DNA from: Prosopocoilus inquinatus
Lineage: Eukaryota > Arthropoda > Insecta > Coleoptera > Lucanidae
NCBI GenBank assembly: GCA_036172665.1
Contig: CM069870.1
Location: 23,224,001 to 23,288,000 of the forward strand
DNA length: 64,000 nt
Direction of reading: 5' to 3'
The notes below the pieces were generated by a model. The model saw nothing but the letters and a program-made list of their open reading frames with translations. It did no database searches and was not told the DNA's origin. Position 1 is the first letter of the stretch. Every line of letters begins with the position of its first letter. The position numbers and the translations under genes were made by a program. This document shows positions 36,130-46,121 of the stretch, in pieces.

Positions 36130-36469
36130 GAACAAATAAAATAGCGACATCTTACTATCGCTTTTTGACCTGACATTGCAGTAGGATAGACAAATTGAAG
36201 CGGGATTTGCTCCTAATAAGTCCCCCATGCAAGGCGGCCATGCTTGCTGTCAAAGCATAATGAAAATTTTTAGAAAAATTTTGTGCAAATCGTTTTTGAT
36301 TGCAGTGAAAACCTCGAGCATCCTCTGGACAGCTGTTTCAGTCCTGCTTGGGGCTTCTTCAGCAGAGACGTAGCTCGACATTTCCACTGCAAATCCCACT
36401 TCAATTTGTCTATCCTACTGCAATGTCAGGTCAAAAAGCGATAGTAAGATGTCGCTATTTTATTTGTTC
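36130..36469. mobile_element. Foldback element carrying a hammerhead ribozyme motif
   Basis: Perfect-looking inverted arms of 81 bp (36130-36210 and 36389-36469) contain GAACAAATAAAATAGCGACA, then TATCGCTTTTTGACCTGACA, then CAAATTGAAG. The 178-base loop contains the family 1 hammerhead on the minus strand. Arm fragments recur near 4237-4290 and 13770-13815, each time next to hammerhead sequence. No protein. The combination is a non-autonomous, ribozyme-bearing repeat. Confidence 0.8.
36314..36378 (-). ncRNA. Type I hammerhead ribozyme motif, family 1
   Basis: On the minus strand in order: TCGAGC (outer stem I), CTCTG (inner stem I), CTGAAGA core, AGCCC, a six-base loop, GGACT (stem II, one mismatch), GAAAC, AGCT loop, GTC with C as the predicted cleavage base, CAGAG, and GCTCGA. 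Core residues fit CUGANGA/GAAA/NUH. Compared with the copy at 44616-44680, core position 7 is A instead of T, the cleavage base is C instead of A, and stem I pairing is kept. Self-cleavage is inferred. Confidence 0.7.
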
Positions 36470-37378
36470 ATCAATCTTACATCGCAATTGCGAATAAATT
36501 GGACAAGTCGTTTTTGTTTGCAGTTGTTTTGAGTTCTTCAATGCTTAAGTTAGGGTTGATTGAAAATCCACGTCCACCGTCGATTTAGGGAGTTTACACG
36601 ATTACGGAAGTTTTTAATTTTAAATTCACATTTGGTTTTTTCTTAGTAGGTAAATATAAAAAATATGTCACGCTCTATGACATGTTTGTATTTCTTATTA
36701 TGGAAATTGGAAATCTAAAAGGCGTGATGAACATTTTTTAGAACGCCATCTCTTAAATAAAAATTAAAGCATGTTCGTCCTGATTTCAAACAACAAGCAA
36801 CAACGTCCATTTCTGCCTTTGCATTCACATTTTATTTTATTTATTATTTAAAGGAAGTTGAAGTTAGTTAGTTAAAGCGAAACGTCATAGTGAATCGTTT
36901 ATAGCGCCATCTCTCTGACCAATTTATACTTGTTTTGTTTATGAATCGTTCGTTGTTTCAATTTTTACGCGGAAAGCCACAAACAAAAACGTTTCACACT
37001 AACGCTTAACTGCTAAAATTTTTATTTTAATTTTATCGAGACTACCTGATTATTTTAAATAAGATAACACCCAACAACAATAACAATACCCATAAAGGTA
37101 CCAATAAAGATACCAATAAAAATAACAGTAATAATATAAATAACTATAACAGTTGATTTAAATGTGAATCAATCTCCTTGTGATAGAAAACCATATCATT
37201 TTGAAAATTTTCTATGTTGTTATTAATGTTAAATCAATTGTTATTATTATTATTATGGTTATAGTTTAATTGGTATTGTTATTGTCCTTTGTTGCATTCC
37301 TTAACTTTACTTCATCTTACTTAAAATAATCGGGCAATGTTGGTAAAATAAAAATTAAGTATGCATATCGTCTGTGAT
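36470..37378. other. AT-rich DNA, fragment of a ribozyme-repeat neighbour
   Basis: 36489-36530 (GCGAATAAATTGGACAAGT then TTTTG.TTTGCAG) matches 44571-44606, which lies directly upstream of the hammerhead at 44616. The rest is AT-rich with GTTATTATT microsatellite runs near 37200 and no gene. Confidence 0.45.
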
Positions 37379-40315
37379 GTCATAAATCAAATGAGTGTTT
37401 TTTTTAACAGACTAGAAACTAGAAACAGACTCATTACAGAATTTCTAAATAAAATCAACTGTATTATAGACAAAATATTCCATTAGAAGATGGAATATTG
37501 CTGTTTTATGAATTTACAAATTTGACATCTTTCTGTGTGTAGGCTTGTTGTGTAACACATACTGAACCGTATATCATTGTAAAGCTGAATCAAAGACCTA
37601 TTAAATTCAGTTATAAAATATAGGGCGTTCCATTTAAACTAACCGAGTAAAGTAAATATCGGAGTTATGAATCACTTTGTGTAAAATAATAGGAATAAGT
37701 TCGAGATGGAAATTGTTTTCTGTTCCACAGAGGTTATGTAATGTTAGTGTAAAATTTAAATGCCGAATTTTAATAAACACCTAATCTGTAAATCATCAAA
37801 TAATAGCATTTAGCATTTTTTACATTTAAATGTCAATATCTCAAAAACTATTAGGTTTAGGTACATAATATTCTTATAATAAATTTATCTACTCTTAAAG
37901 GCGAATCGAAATAAGCCATAATATACGGTATGTTCCATTTAAAAAAGCATAACTTTGGTCTGGCACAGCCACACGGAACACTCTGTATAATTGTAACTAA
38001 TTTTAAGTCATGCATCTGTACCACAGGTGAGTAATAGCGAAAACAGATTTTAAAAATATGCATTAATATAGGCGCTATCCACTACTACGCACTATTGGCC
38101 CACCCTGTATGTATATTTTAATGTGTGTGTATATTTTAATGTGTTCATATTATACATTTTTTTTAATTGTACAAATTCCAATGTTCTACACCGCTGATAA
38201 TCAGAATAAAGGTATACTACTATTACCTTTTACTTACCGCAGCCTAAAAGTCATGTGGTCATGTTTTACATGTGTGATTCACGTATAAAAAGCTGTAACA
38301 CGCTGCTTAGGCGTTTTTGTTTTGTTCTGAGATACCTGCGCCCTGGGCTTTTAATGCACTGACAATTCGCTAATCGAATAGAAGTTACCGTACGCGAATG
38401 CATCAATTTTAGTAAGCTTTATTCTATTTATCTATAATAAATTCGCTTAACTTTAAATTAAAACACAGTGAGTGATTATAATAACTGCATAAGTGTAGAG
38501 GTAAGTGAATTTTGAAATCCTTTAATTTTCTTGCGTTTGTGCGAAATACAATGAATGAAAAAATTGCGATTTCCATACTTATTTTGTCCTGGAATGTGTA
38601 TTCGATTGTACAGGTGTTCCAAACTTCTGAAAAGTCCAAAAATGTCTCTTTAAATTCATTTTATTAAGAAAATGTCTTAACGGGCTGTGTAGGTTTTCAT
38701 TCCGCGTAAAATTTAACATTATTTTCAGAGATCCGTAAAAGTTTCTTAACTTTTTTGCTACTCCAGGTATAGACTCGAATTTTTTTTCATGTTATAGGAG
38801 CGCTTCTATTGCACATTTTAAAAATATTTTCATAAATGAAGTTGATTCTTGTCCGATGAAAATTACAAGTAAAAAGTTTTTAATCTCGAACAATCTTAAA
38901 CAAAGGAAAGGCATTCAACGTTTCACTATCGATAGTGAATCGTTGAGTGCATTTCCTTTTATAATTTTGTGCGGTTTAATATTAAAAACCTTTTACCTGT
39001 AAAAATATTTTCGTGTGTATGCAGCGTGTCCAAGCATTCAGGGTGGGCCAATAGTGCGTATTCGGTGGATAGCGCCTATATTAATGCAGATTTTTAAAAT
39101 CTGTTTTCGCTATTACTCACCTGTGGTATAGATGCATGATTTAAAATTACAATTATACAGGGTGTTCTGTGTGGCTGTGCCAGACCAAAGTTGTGTTTTT
39201 TTTTTTTTAATGGAACATACTATGTATTATGGTTTATTTCGATTCGTCTTTAACAGTAGATAAATTTATTATGAGGATGCTATGTACCTAAACCTAATAG
39301 TTTTTGAGATATTGACATTTCAATGTAAAAAAATGCTATTATTTGATGTTTTACAGATTAGATGTTTATTAAAATTCGGCATTTAAATTTTACAGTAATA
39401 TTACATAACCTCTATACAATAGAAGACAATTTCCATCTCGAACATATTCCTATTATTTTACACAGGGTGATTCATAACTCCGATGCTTATTTCACTCGGT
39501 TAGTTTAAATGGAACACCCTATATTTTATTACTGTATTTAATAGGTCTTTGATTAAGCTTTACAATGATATAGGGTTCAGTATGTGTTAAGCCCGCAATA
39601 GACGATCATAAATTGCATGAAATTTACATGTAATTTATGACAAAACCTATTTTTCAACATGTATAGCGAGCAAAAAAAATTACATGAATTTATGCACGTA
39701 AAATTGAAAACAAAGAGCAAGTTCTATTTCTCAAGGTTTTTGACGTGAAATTTTAGTAAATTCTAGTGATTTTGATTATTGCTGTTGGCTGTTGGCTCAG
39801 ATGAATGAAGAACGACTTCAGCTGGTTTATGTGGGTTATGTTTATAAATAATTTTAGCTTCAAGGCAGTTTAATCAGTGATGATCATGTGCTCTCCGTTT
39901 GGATGATACCCTTGATAACATAATCCAACATTCCCAGCTGCTCAAAAAAAAATAACTTGAAGTTAGAAGCATTAAGGAGTTACCATTTTCACCAACATTA
40001 ACATTCTAAATTACTATTTAGCGGAACATCTTTTTAATAATATAATTGAAACGTGTATTGCGAATTACAATTCATGAATTTATACACACATGTTTACATG
40101 AAATTTTATGTGAAATTATTGGATCATGTATTGCCGGCTTTACACAACATAAACCTACACACAGTAAGATGTCAAATTTGTAAATTCATAAAACAGCATT
40201 ATTCCGTCTTCCAATGGAATATTTTGTCTATAATATCGTTGATTTTATTTAGAAAATCTGTATTGAGTCTGTTTCTAATTTCTAGTCTGTTAAAAATGAC
40301 ACTCATTTGATTTAT
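37379..40315. mobile_element. Giant foldback element, arms about 730 bp
   Basis: Left arm 37379-38110 is complementary to 39040-39589 plus 40143-40315. Landmarks present in both arms are CATTTAAATGTCAATATC, TATTAGGTTTAGGTACATA, AGGCGCTATCCAC and ACACATACTGAACC. A second, inner inverted segment (38816-38880 against 38975-39030) surrounds a small palindrome centred on ATCGAT at about 38936. The right arm is split by a 550-bp insertion and the left inner arm by about 700 bp (38111-38815). No transposase, so a non-autonomous foldback of unknown superfamily. Confidence 0.8.
39587..40142. mobile_element. Nested MITE, 550 bp, TSD TTA
   Basis: Element 39590-40139 has inverted ends AGCC.GCAATA and is flanked by TTA on both sides (39587-39589, 40140-40142). 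The empty site can be read from the opposite arm of the host foldback, where the sequence runs GTTACACAAC without interruption. A TTA duplication fits PIF/Harbinger. The interior has ATGAAATTTACATGTAA-type inverted words and no supported gene; an 85-codon frame at 40053-40310 runs across the junction. Confidence 0.8.
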
Positions 40316-40656
40316 CGCCAATTTGTATCTGAGTTTTTAATGCAATTCATCTTAAAAACTTGCTTCTAAAATTCCGGGGAACAAGGTAAATATGAATATC
40401 GTTACAGTCGTAAGTTGAGATGCAGAGAATTCAAACAAGAGGTGCCATCTATTGGTCGACTGACTCTTTTGAGGGTTGATGGTTCACAATTGTTACAGTG
40501 TTTCCGAGAACGTACGCGACCTGTACGTCATGGAATGTTCCAGCAAGTACGCGAAGATTGCGGGGTGTTTCCGTACATTTCTAGTAGCGGACGAATTTGA
40601 TATATAAGCGGAAATAGGCGCGAGATTTGAACAGTAAATGGTAAAATATAAGATTA
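40316..40656. other. No supported gene
   Basis: Contains one diverged GTGCCATCTATTGG word near 40441. The 61-codon frame at 40415-40600 has no known domain. Confidence 0.4.
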
Positions 40657-40740
40657 TTGAAATAAGTGTTGTGGATTTTTATACGTGTAATTTGTGTTAT
40701 ATTAAACGAGTTGCTTTTGAAATCGGTCGACGATTATTAT
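40657..40740 (+). pseudogene. Fragment of the CR1/Jockey-like endonuclease region
   Basis: 84 bp matching the reverse complement of 55565-55658, the 5' remnant of the non-LTR element at 46122-55663 (shared ATAAGTGTTGTGGAT and ACGTGTAATTTGTGTT). The match stops abruptly at about 40740, where repeat R1 copy C begins. It is a relic of a second copy of that element. Confidence 0.65.
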
Positions 40741-40746
40741 CAGGCG

Positions 40747-41281
40747 TAGGCGCATTTTAGGCGGAGGGTTTCGTTCAATATACCAGGAACTACTAATATG
40801 TTGAAAAGATCATAGTCGGAAAAAGTTCGAATCTTTAACGCGTCTGCCCTGTAAAAACAAAACAATAAACCAGTCGAAGCCCGAGAAGTCTATGCGGCAC
40901 ACAGTAACCACGACAGTTGTGGTCGACTGGATATAAAAACTTGTTTACATAACCGATTCATTCCGAAATAAAGTCGCATTCTTTTTGCAGTAACGGCGCT
41001 ATAATTGATGTGAATGAAATGTATTATGCCAGTCTTTTTAGAAGGTACATTAAAGAATTATAACGTTTTCATAATTATTAATTTGAAAGAAACTATAAAG
41101 ACAATTCTGTTACACACGTAATTTACATCAAACGGTTGCTTCTGATGCAATGAGTGCGAGGGTGAGAGTACCTCGGGCATAAAAACCGTTCAGCGGCGAC
41201 GTTGAAATCTACGCCGCTGTTTTGTTTAACTTTATAGTGGTTTTTACCAGAAATCCTAGGAATGTCCGACCCTTAATTATT
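40747..41281. repeat. Dispersed repeat R1, copy C
   Basis: Full-length counterpart of 1293-1830, from TAGGCGCATTTTAG to CCTAGGAATGTCCGACCC. It abuts the endonuclease fragment at 40657-40740 with only a few bases between. Confidence 0.75.
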
Positions 41282-42589
41282 ATTTACTAACGCTGAAGTC
41301 GTAACAATATTTACGAAACGAAATAGCAGTTCTCCTTTAAATTATGTTTTTTAATTTTTTTTACGCTTCACGTACTCGTACGTAATGAAGCATCATCTCG
41401 GGGCACCCACCGTGTTAACGTTAGTCGAGTGCCCACGGTTTCAATCTTTTTTTTTCCGGCGTAATGACTAGCAGAATAAATCACCATGGTGACACCCTAC
41501 ACATTATTCAATATTTCCACCCCTGCTGTGCGCTCTGGTTTCCTTCCAATTTACAGAGCAGGTAAATATGATTTGCATTATCTAATGCTCGCGATAACAC
41601 AATTAGTTGCCCGAGCCCGAAAGTTATATCGGAGTAATTGCTTTAGGTTCAATATACTTACCGTTGCGGCGGACGCCACTGACGTAGCAGTAATTGACGA
41701 GATTATTAAATCATTTCACAGGAAGGAACTCAACATATTTATTTTTTTTTTTTAATTTTTTAAAACAAAAAGATTCTGTTCGATTAAAAATTTGAAAATC
41801 TGAAAATCGGTGACAGTTGCAAAAAATATTAATTAATTACTAATCCTCTGTGTGAACAGTAAATATACATGGTATATTATCGGATGGAATCTTTCCGTTT
41901 GCTGGCTGGCACATTTCTCTTTCGTTACCTAACCAAGCCGAGCCGTTGAACAATCAGACATTTTAATAAGAAGTTATGTGTGTGTGTGTTGACGAAAGCT
42001 CGCGCGGAAGTGAAAAGTGATGTTACATAAAATTTATATTGTCTGCAGTTCGATGTCTCCTTGTATCATGTACTAATAATAATAATGATGGTGAAGATGA
42101 TAAGCCGACGGAACTGACGGAAATTAATTAGTATTGTTAATAAATTTCCCTTTCTCTCTGTCTCTGGCATATACAAGATATCGACATCGATGTTCAACAT
42201 TTACTTATTCTTCTTGTTAATTAGGAGTTAATTAACAAGAAGAAAGTGGTCCCTGTTGTGTATGCAAGGAATTAAATTTAATGGGAAGGAATTTCTGAAG
42301 GACGCAGATGATAATTTAATAATAATTAATAATAATAATATTTATTTTCAATAAAAAAACAAAGAAGATACATCATTGTTAGAAATTGAAAATGTCAAAT
42401 GTAACAATACTTATATAGATACTTTGTTATGAACTCGTCATGTAGATACATTTATTATTTAAGTATTTCCACGCACGGTTAGATATACCGGATGCACCTC
42501 GCTAACCAGGCGTATAATTTACATCAGCAAAATTTAAAAAAAATAAATAAAAAATAAAACTTTCACCGCCTTAAAATACCGAAAAATTC
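41282..42589. other. AT-rich DNA, hairpin and microsatellites, no supported gene
   Basis: An 89-codon ATG frame at 41486-41755 starts in a good context (ACCATGG) but has no known domain and ends in poly-Phe. A perfect 16-bp-arm hairpin (TTCTTCTTGTTAATTA, 42208-42244) and TG and AAT microsatellites are also present. Confidence 0.4.
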
Positions 42590-43500
42590 AAGCCCAATTG
42601 AAATTAATAAGGCCAACCGAATTCAACTGAGGTTAACCCAACTCAACTCAAGAGACTATTCTAAAATATTGAAATATCATAAAATTGAAAACTTTCAAGA
42701 AATTCAATTATGTACAATTCTGTCCAATTCAACTCAAGGTTAGCCCAACTCAACCTAACTAGCCAACCTAAACAGTAAATTAGAAATATTGAGTAATAAA
42801 AGAAAAACCCGAAAAACTGAAACACAAAAAAAAGTAAAACTCTCAAGAAATAAAATTCAATTTAAATTTAGTCCGATCCAATGCAAGGTCAGTCGAACTC
42901 AACCTAACTTTACCCAACCCAAACAACAAATTATAATTAAGAATAACAAGAATAACAAAACAAAAACCCGAAAGTCAGTTGAAAGTAAGCGCAATACAGG
43001 GTTACAACTAATTAGAGGGCCACTATGGAGATTTCGTAAACTATAAGAGATACATAGATGGTTAAATTACTGAAAAGTTGCGTTATCTTGAGGTCTAAAA
43101 AAACATGCAAAAGAATCTTTTCATTCGTTTTTGAAATATCTTCAAAAAACTGAATATCTCATTTTCGAAAATCTCAAATATCTTATTTATTTCTTAAGAT
43201 AAAATCATAAAATTCTGTGTTTTTATATTAAATTCCACGGACAACCTAATGCAGTTCGAAGAAATAGGTTGGCTTTGACAGTTCCGCAGATACGACTGTC
43301 AACTGTTTCTTTTATTATGGACGCTACCTTAGATATTCAGCAAATCTCAAAGTCAACTGAACATTCTTACACAAGTAAATTTTTTTTTTAAATACTTTAA
43401 AAAATATAAAACTTTATACATGGTCAATCCAATCGAATTGACATTAACCAAACTTCATCTAACATAAGTAAACGATTAAAAATTATTAGAAAACTAAAAG
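42590..43500. repeat. Degenerate tandem tract D, copy 3
   Basis: Words such as CCAATTCAACTCAAGGTTAG, CCCAACTCAACCTAACT and CCAATGCAAGGTCAGTCGAA recur between A-rich spacers, matching the tracts at 3065-4170 and 13500-14110. As there, hammerhead-bearing foldbacks follow directly. Confidence 0.6.
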
Positions 43501-43707
43501 TAAAGATTAAAAAAAAAAATTAATTCGCCTATTTTAGTCGCCAGTTGCCATTTTAGAAAAAATGATGTCAGCCAAAAAATTACCAAAGGTAGTATATGTG
43601 GCGATAAATCACCAAGGTTGGTAACGCTGTGTTTTTAATTGAAATTTTTGTTTTTCATTTTCTTTTGTGTTCGCGTTGACGATAAAAGAAAATTTGAGAA
43701 CTGGTGA

Positions 43708-44035
43708 CGTTATTCAATCGTTTCTCGTCAATCAATTATCTTATTTAATTGAAATTAACCTCCGCCCACAATAATTTTTATATCCGTAGATACGTATTTC
43801 GGCAGCTACGGCCATCTTCAGTACGCTACCAACTTAAAAGCACTAAAAGAGATCTAAAAACAACCTATTAGATGATTAGGTTGTTTTTAGATCTTTTTAG
43901 TGCTTTTAAGTTGGTAGCGTACTGAAGATGGTCGTAGCTGCCGAAATACGTATCTTCGAATATAAAAATTATTGTGGGCGGAGGTTAATTTCAATGAAAT
44001 AAGATAATTGATTGACGAGAAACGACTGAATAATG
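43708..44035. repeat. Head-to-head foldback with two family 2 hammerhead motifs
   Basis: Inverted repeat centred on about 43872. From outside in, both arms hold CGTTTCTCGTCAATCAATTA, AATTAACCTCCGCCCACAAT, the hammerhead-like motif, then GCACTAAAA and AGATCTAAAAACAACCTA. Minus motif: TTTC 43797-43800, TCTTCAG 43815-43821. Plus motif: CTGAAGA 43922-43928, GAAA 43943-43946. The minus motif keeps a 4-bp stem I (CGTA/TACG); the plus motif has one mismatch there. Stem II is shortened in both. Confidence 0.65.
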
Positions 44036-44255
44036 GCCTAAGCTGCCATCTTCAGTACGCTACCAACTTAAAAGCACTAAAAAGATCTAAAAACAACCTA
44101 ATCATCTAATAGGTTGTTTTTAGATCTTTTTTAGTGCTTTTAAGTTGGTAGCGTACTGAAGATGGCAGCTTAGCTGCCGAAATACGTATCTACGGATATA
44201 AAAATTATTGTGGGCGGAGGTTAATTTCAATTATCTCTTAAACCACAGTCTCCTT
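44036..44255. repeat. Second foldback with a half and a complete family 2 motif
   Basis: Same arm sequence as the preceding foldback, centred on about 44108. The left motif (minus, TCTTCAG 44049-44055) has lost its GAAA and stem III half. The right motif (plus) is the best family 2 copy. The outer edge AAACCACAGTCTCCTT (44237-44252) is the complement of the edge at about 14135. Confidence 0.65.
44152..44194 (+). ncRNA. Hammerhead-like motif, family 2, best copy
   Basis: CGTA (44152-44155) pairs with TACG (44191-44194) as stem I. The core is CTGAAGA (44156-44162). Stem II is GGCAGC-TTA-GCTGCC (44164-44178). GAAA is at 44179-44182. A short stem III with an ACGT loop ends in ATC, with C44190 as the predicted cleavage base. 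The T at 44163 between core and stem II has no partner, which departs from the usual consensus and may lower or abolish activity. Confidence 0.5.
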
Positions 44256-44489
44256 TACTATTTTAGTTTTAAATTATCTTATTTATTTAGTTTTTAATTT
44301 TTGCCTTTCGCATTTCTTTTGATTTCGTTGTTAAAATCATTCAATTGTTATTAGTTTAAAAATACTATTATTATTTTATAATTTTTGTCTTCCACTTTTC
44401 GTTTGTTTTCGCGTTATTGAATTAGAAAGAAAACTTAGGAATTGTTTCTTTCTGCGGTAGCGTTATTCAACTGTTTATACCAATTAATA

Positions 44490-44740
44490 GTTATTTTATT
44501 CAGGTATTTTTGACATTAACGCGACTTTTTGCTGAAAGATGATGAACCAAAAACGACTTGTCCAATTTATTCGCGAATAAATTGGACAAGTAGTTCTTGG
44601 TTTGCAGAGAGAATGTTGAGCTACATCTCTGCTGATGAAGCCCCAAACAGGGCTGAAACAGCTGTACAGAGGCTGCTCGAGGTTTTCAGTGCAATTAAAA
44701 ACGATTTGCAACAAAATTTTGAAAAACCTAAACTTTAGAA
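44490..44740 (+). repeat. Family 1 hammerhead repeat unit
   Basis: Contains an inverted pair around GACTTGTCCAATTTATTCGC (44553-44606), the complete ribozyme motif (44616-44680) and a tail AAAAACGATTTGCAACAAAA. The tail recurs at 4288-4315, and, reversed, at 13701 and 36286. Frames across it simply mirror the inverted repeat. Confidence 0.65.
44616..44680 (+). ncRNA. Type I hammerhead ribozyme, family 1, complete
   Basis: Stem I: TTGAGC (44616-44621) with GCTCGA (44675-44680), an internal loop, then CTCTG (44627-44631) with CAGAG (44667-44671). Core: CTGATGA (44632-44638). Stem II: AGCCC/GGGCT (44639-44643, 44650-44654) with a six-base loop. GAAA (44655-44658) then C starts a minimal two-pair stem III with an AGCT loop, ending GTA; predicted cleavage follows A44666. 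Every conserved core position is present. The short stem III and bulged stem I are typical of the type I hammerheads found in Penelope-like elements and animal retrozymes. Confidence 0.78.
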
Positions 44741-46121
44741 ATAATAGTAATCACAGATTAATTTTAAAGACAAATTTAATTTGAATGCTTTTTCAGATAA
44801 TTTCGAACGCAAAATGTCAGAATTTTGTGTTTGTGTTTAAAAAATGTAAGTTTTATTTCATTGTAATGTATTTATTTCTCTTCCTTTTTTTAAAGAGCGC
44901 ATCCCTTGAAAACCTAAAAGAAAACCTAACCTAAACCGACAGAAAATCCTAACTGAATCCGTAACCGAAATCAGCTTAAAATTAAAACCGAGACCTTAAC
45001 CCTAACCTTTTATAACATGCGTGTACATCTCTGCCTGTAATACATTACTCATAAAACAAAAGTAGTCATAGTAGTCATTCTTGTGTTTTTATGTGTTTGA
45101 TATGGCCGATCATTTTTAAATATGTTATACAAGTAAGAGGTATACTAAACAAGCAGCAGTTTTACAGATATGATAAATTTTACATACAAATTTTAAACCT
45201 TACTTTTCTTTTTTTGAGCAGTGTGTATTCTTCATAAATGGTAACGATTGAACTCGTTATGTCCTTACGAAAAAATAAAACAGTTTTCGAGAAAATCGCA
45301 GCTGAAAACTTTCCCAAAACTGTTTGAGAACCACTGGCATGTAATTCTCAAAATTATTAGAGCCAGTTGCACCAAACACTTAAGCCCATCTCAACTTTAA
45401 GTGCCGCTTAGAATGTGAATTGTATTAATAATATGCAGGGACAAATATCACATTATAAGCAGTACTTAAATTTAAGCTCGGCTTAAGTGTTTGGTACAAC
45501 AGTGATATATTAGGAGTTTCAAGCTTTGCACAACTATCACAGTCACACTGTATATGTATATATATATATATAAAATCTATAGCATACACGTTTTTCCATT
45601 TTGGGAGTCTCTCTCTTGGTAATTAGCCGGTAAAAAAGAACCTCAATAAAAATCAACTGGTTCGTCGTGGTTATCGTTTCAAAGGAACGCAATTTACGCT
45701 AATTTAAATTCTGCACGCGAATTTTGAATAACTTCCCAGCTTAATGATGAGAGGAGCTTGAGTTATGAAGAGGCGCACGGCGCAAAAACCTGACTTACGC
45801 GGACTGAAGGCAGAAAGAAGTCGAGCGTATTCAATTCGCTAGAAATAATTACGTGTGCTACCCGACAGAGAGCGTTACGTTAATAAGCACGGACAGGTAA
45901 TGAAGTACATTTTAGGCCTCTCAGGTTTTGAAAGGCCTGAAATTCGCTCTGCATTTTTGTAGTGTCCACTCTTACATCTGTACACGGTGTCCCAAACGTC
46001 TGAAAAAGTCCAAAATGTCCCTTTAAATTCATTCATAATTAAGAAAATGTCTTAACAGAAGTTTGTAGGTATTCATTCCGCATAATTTAAAATTATTTTC
46101 AAATTTACAGGTTATTCATTT
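44741..46121. other. AT-rich DNA with a small MITE and a shared fragment
   Basis: 45366-45500 is a foldback with ends GTTG.ACCAAACACTTAAGC. 45981-46100 matches 38609-38728 (GTCTGAAAAAGTCC, TTTAAATTCATT, AAGAAAATGTCTTAAC). An AT microsatellite lies near 45552-45573. No gene supported. Confidence 0.5.

Noticed and set aside
44553..44606. Rho-independent terminator-like hairpin
   Set aside because: The genome is eukaryotic and the inverted repeat is part of a foldback repeat recurring at 36489-36530.
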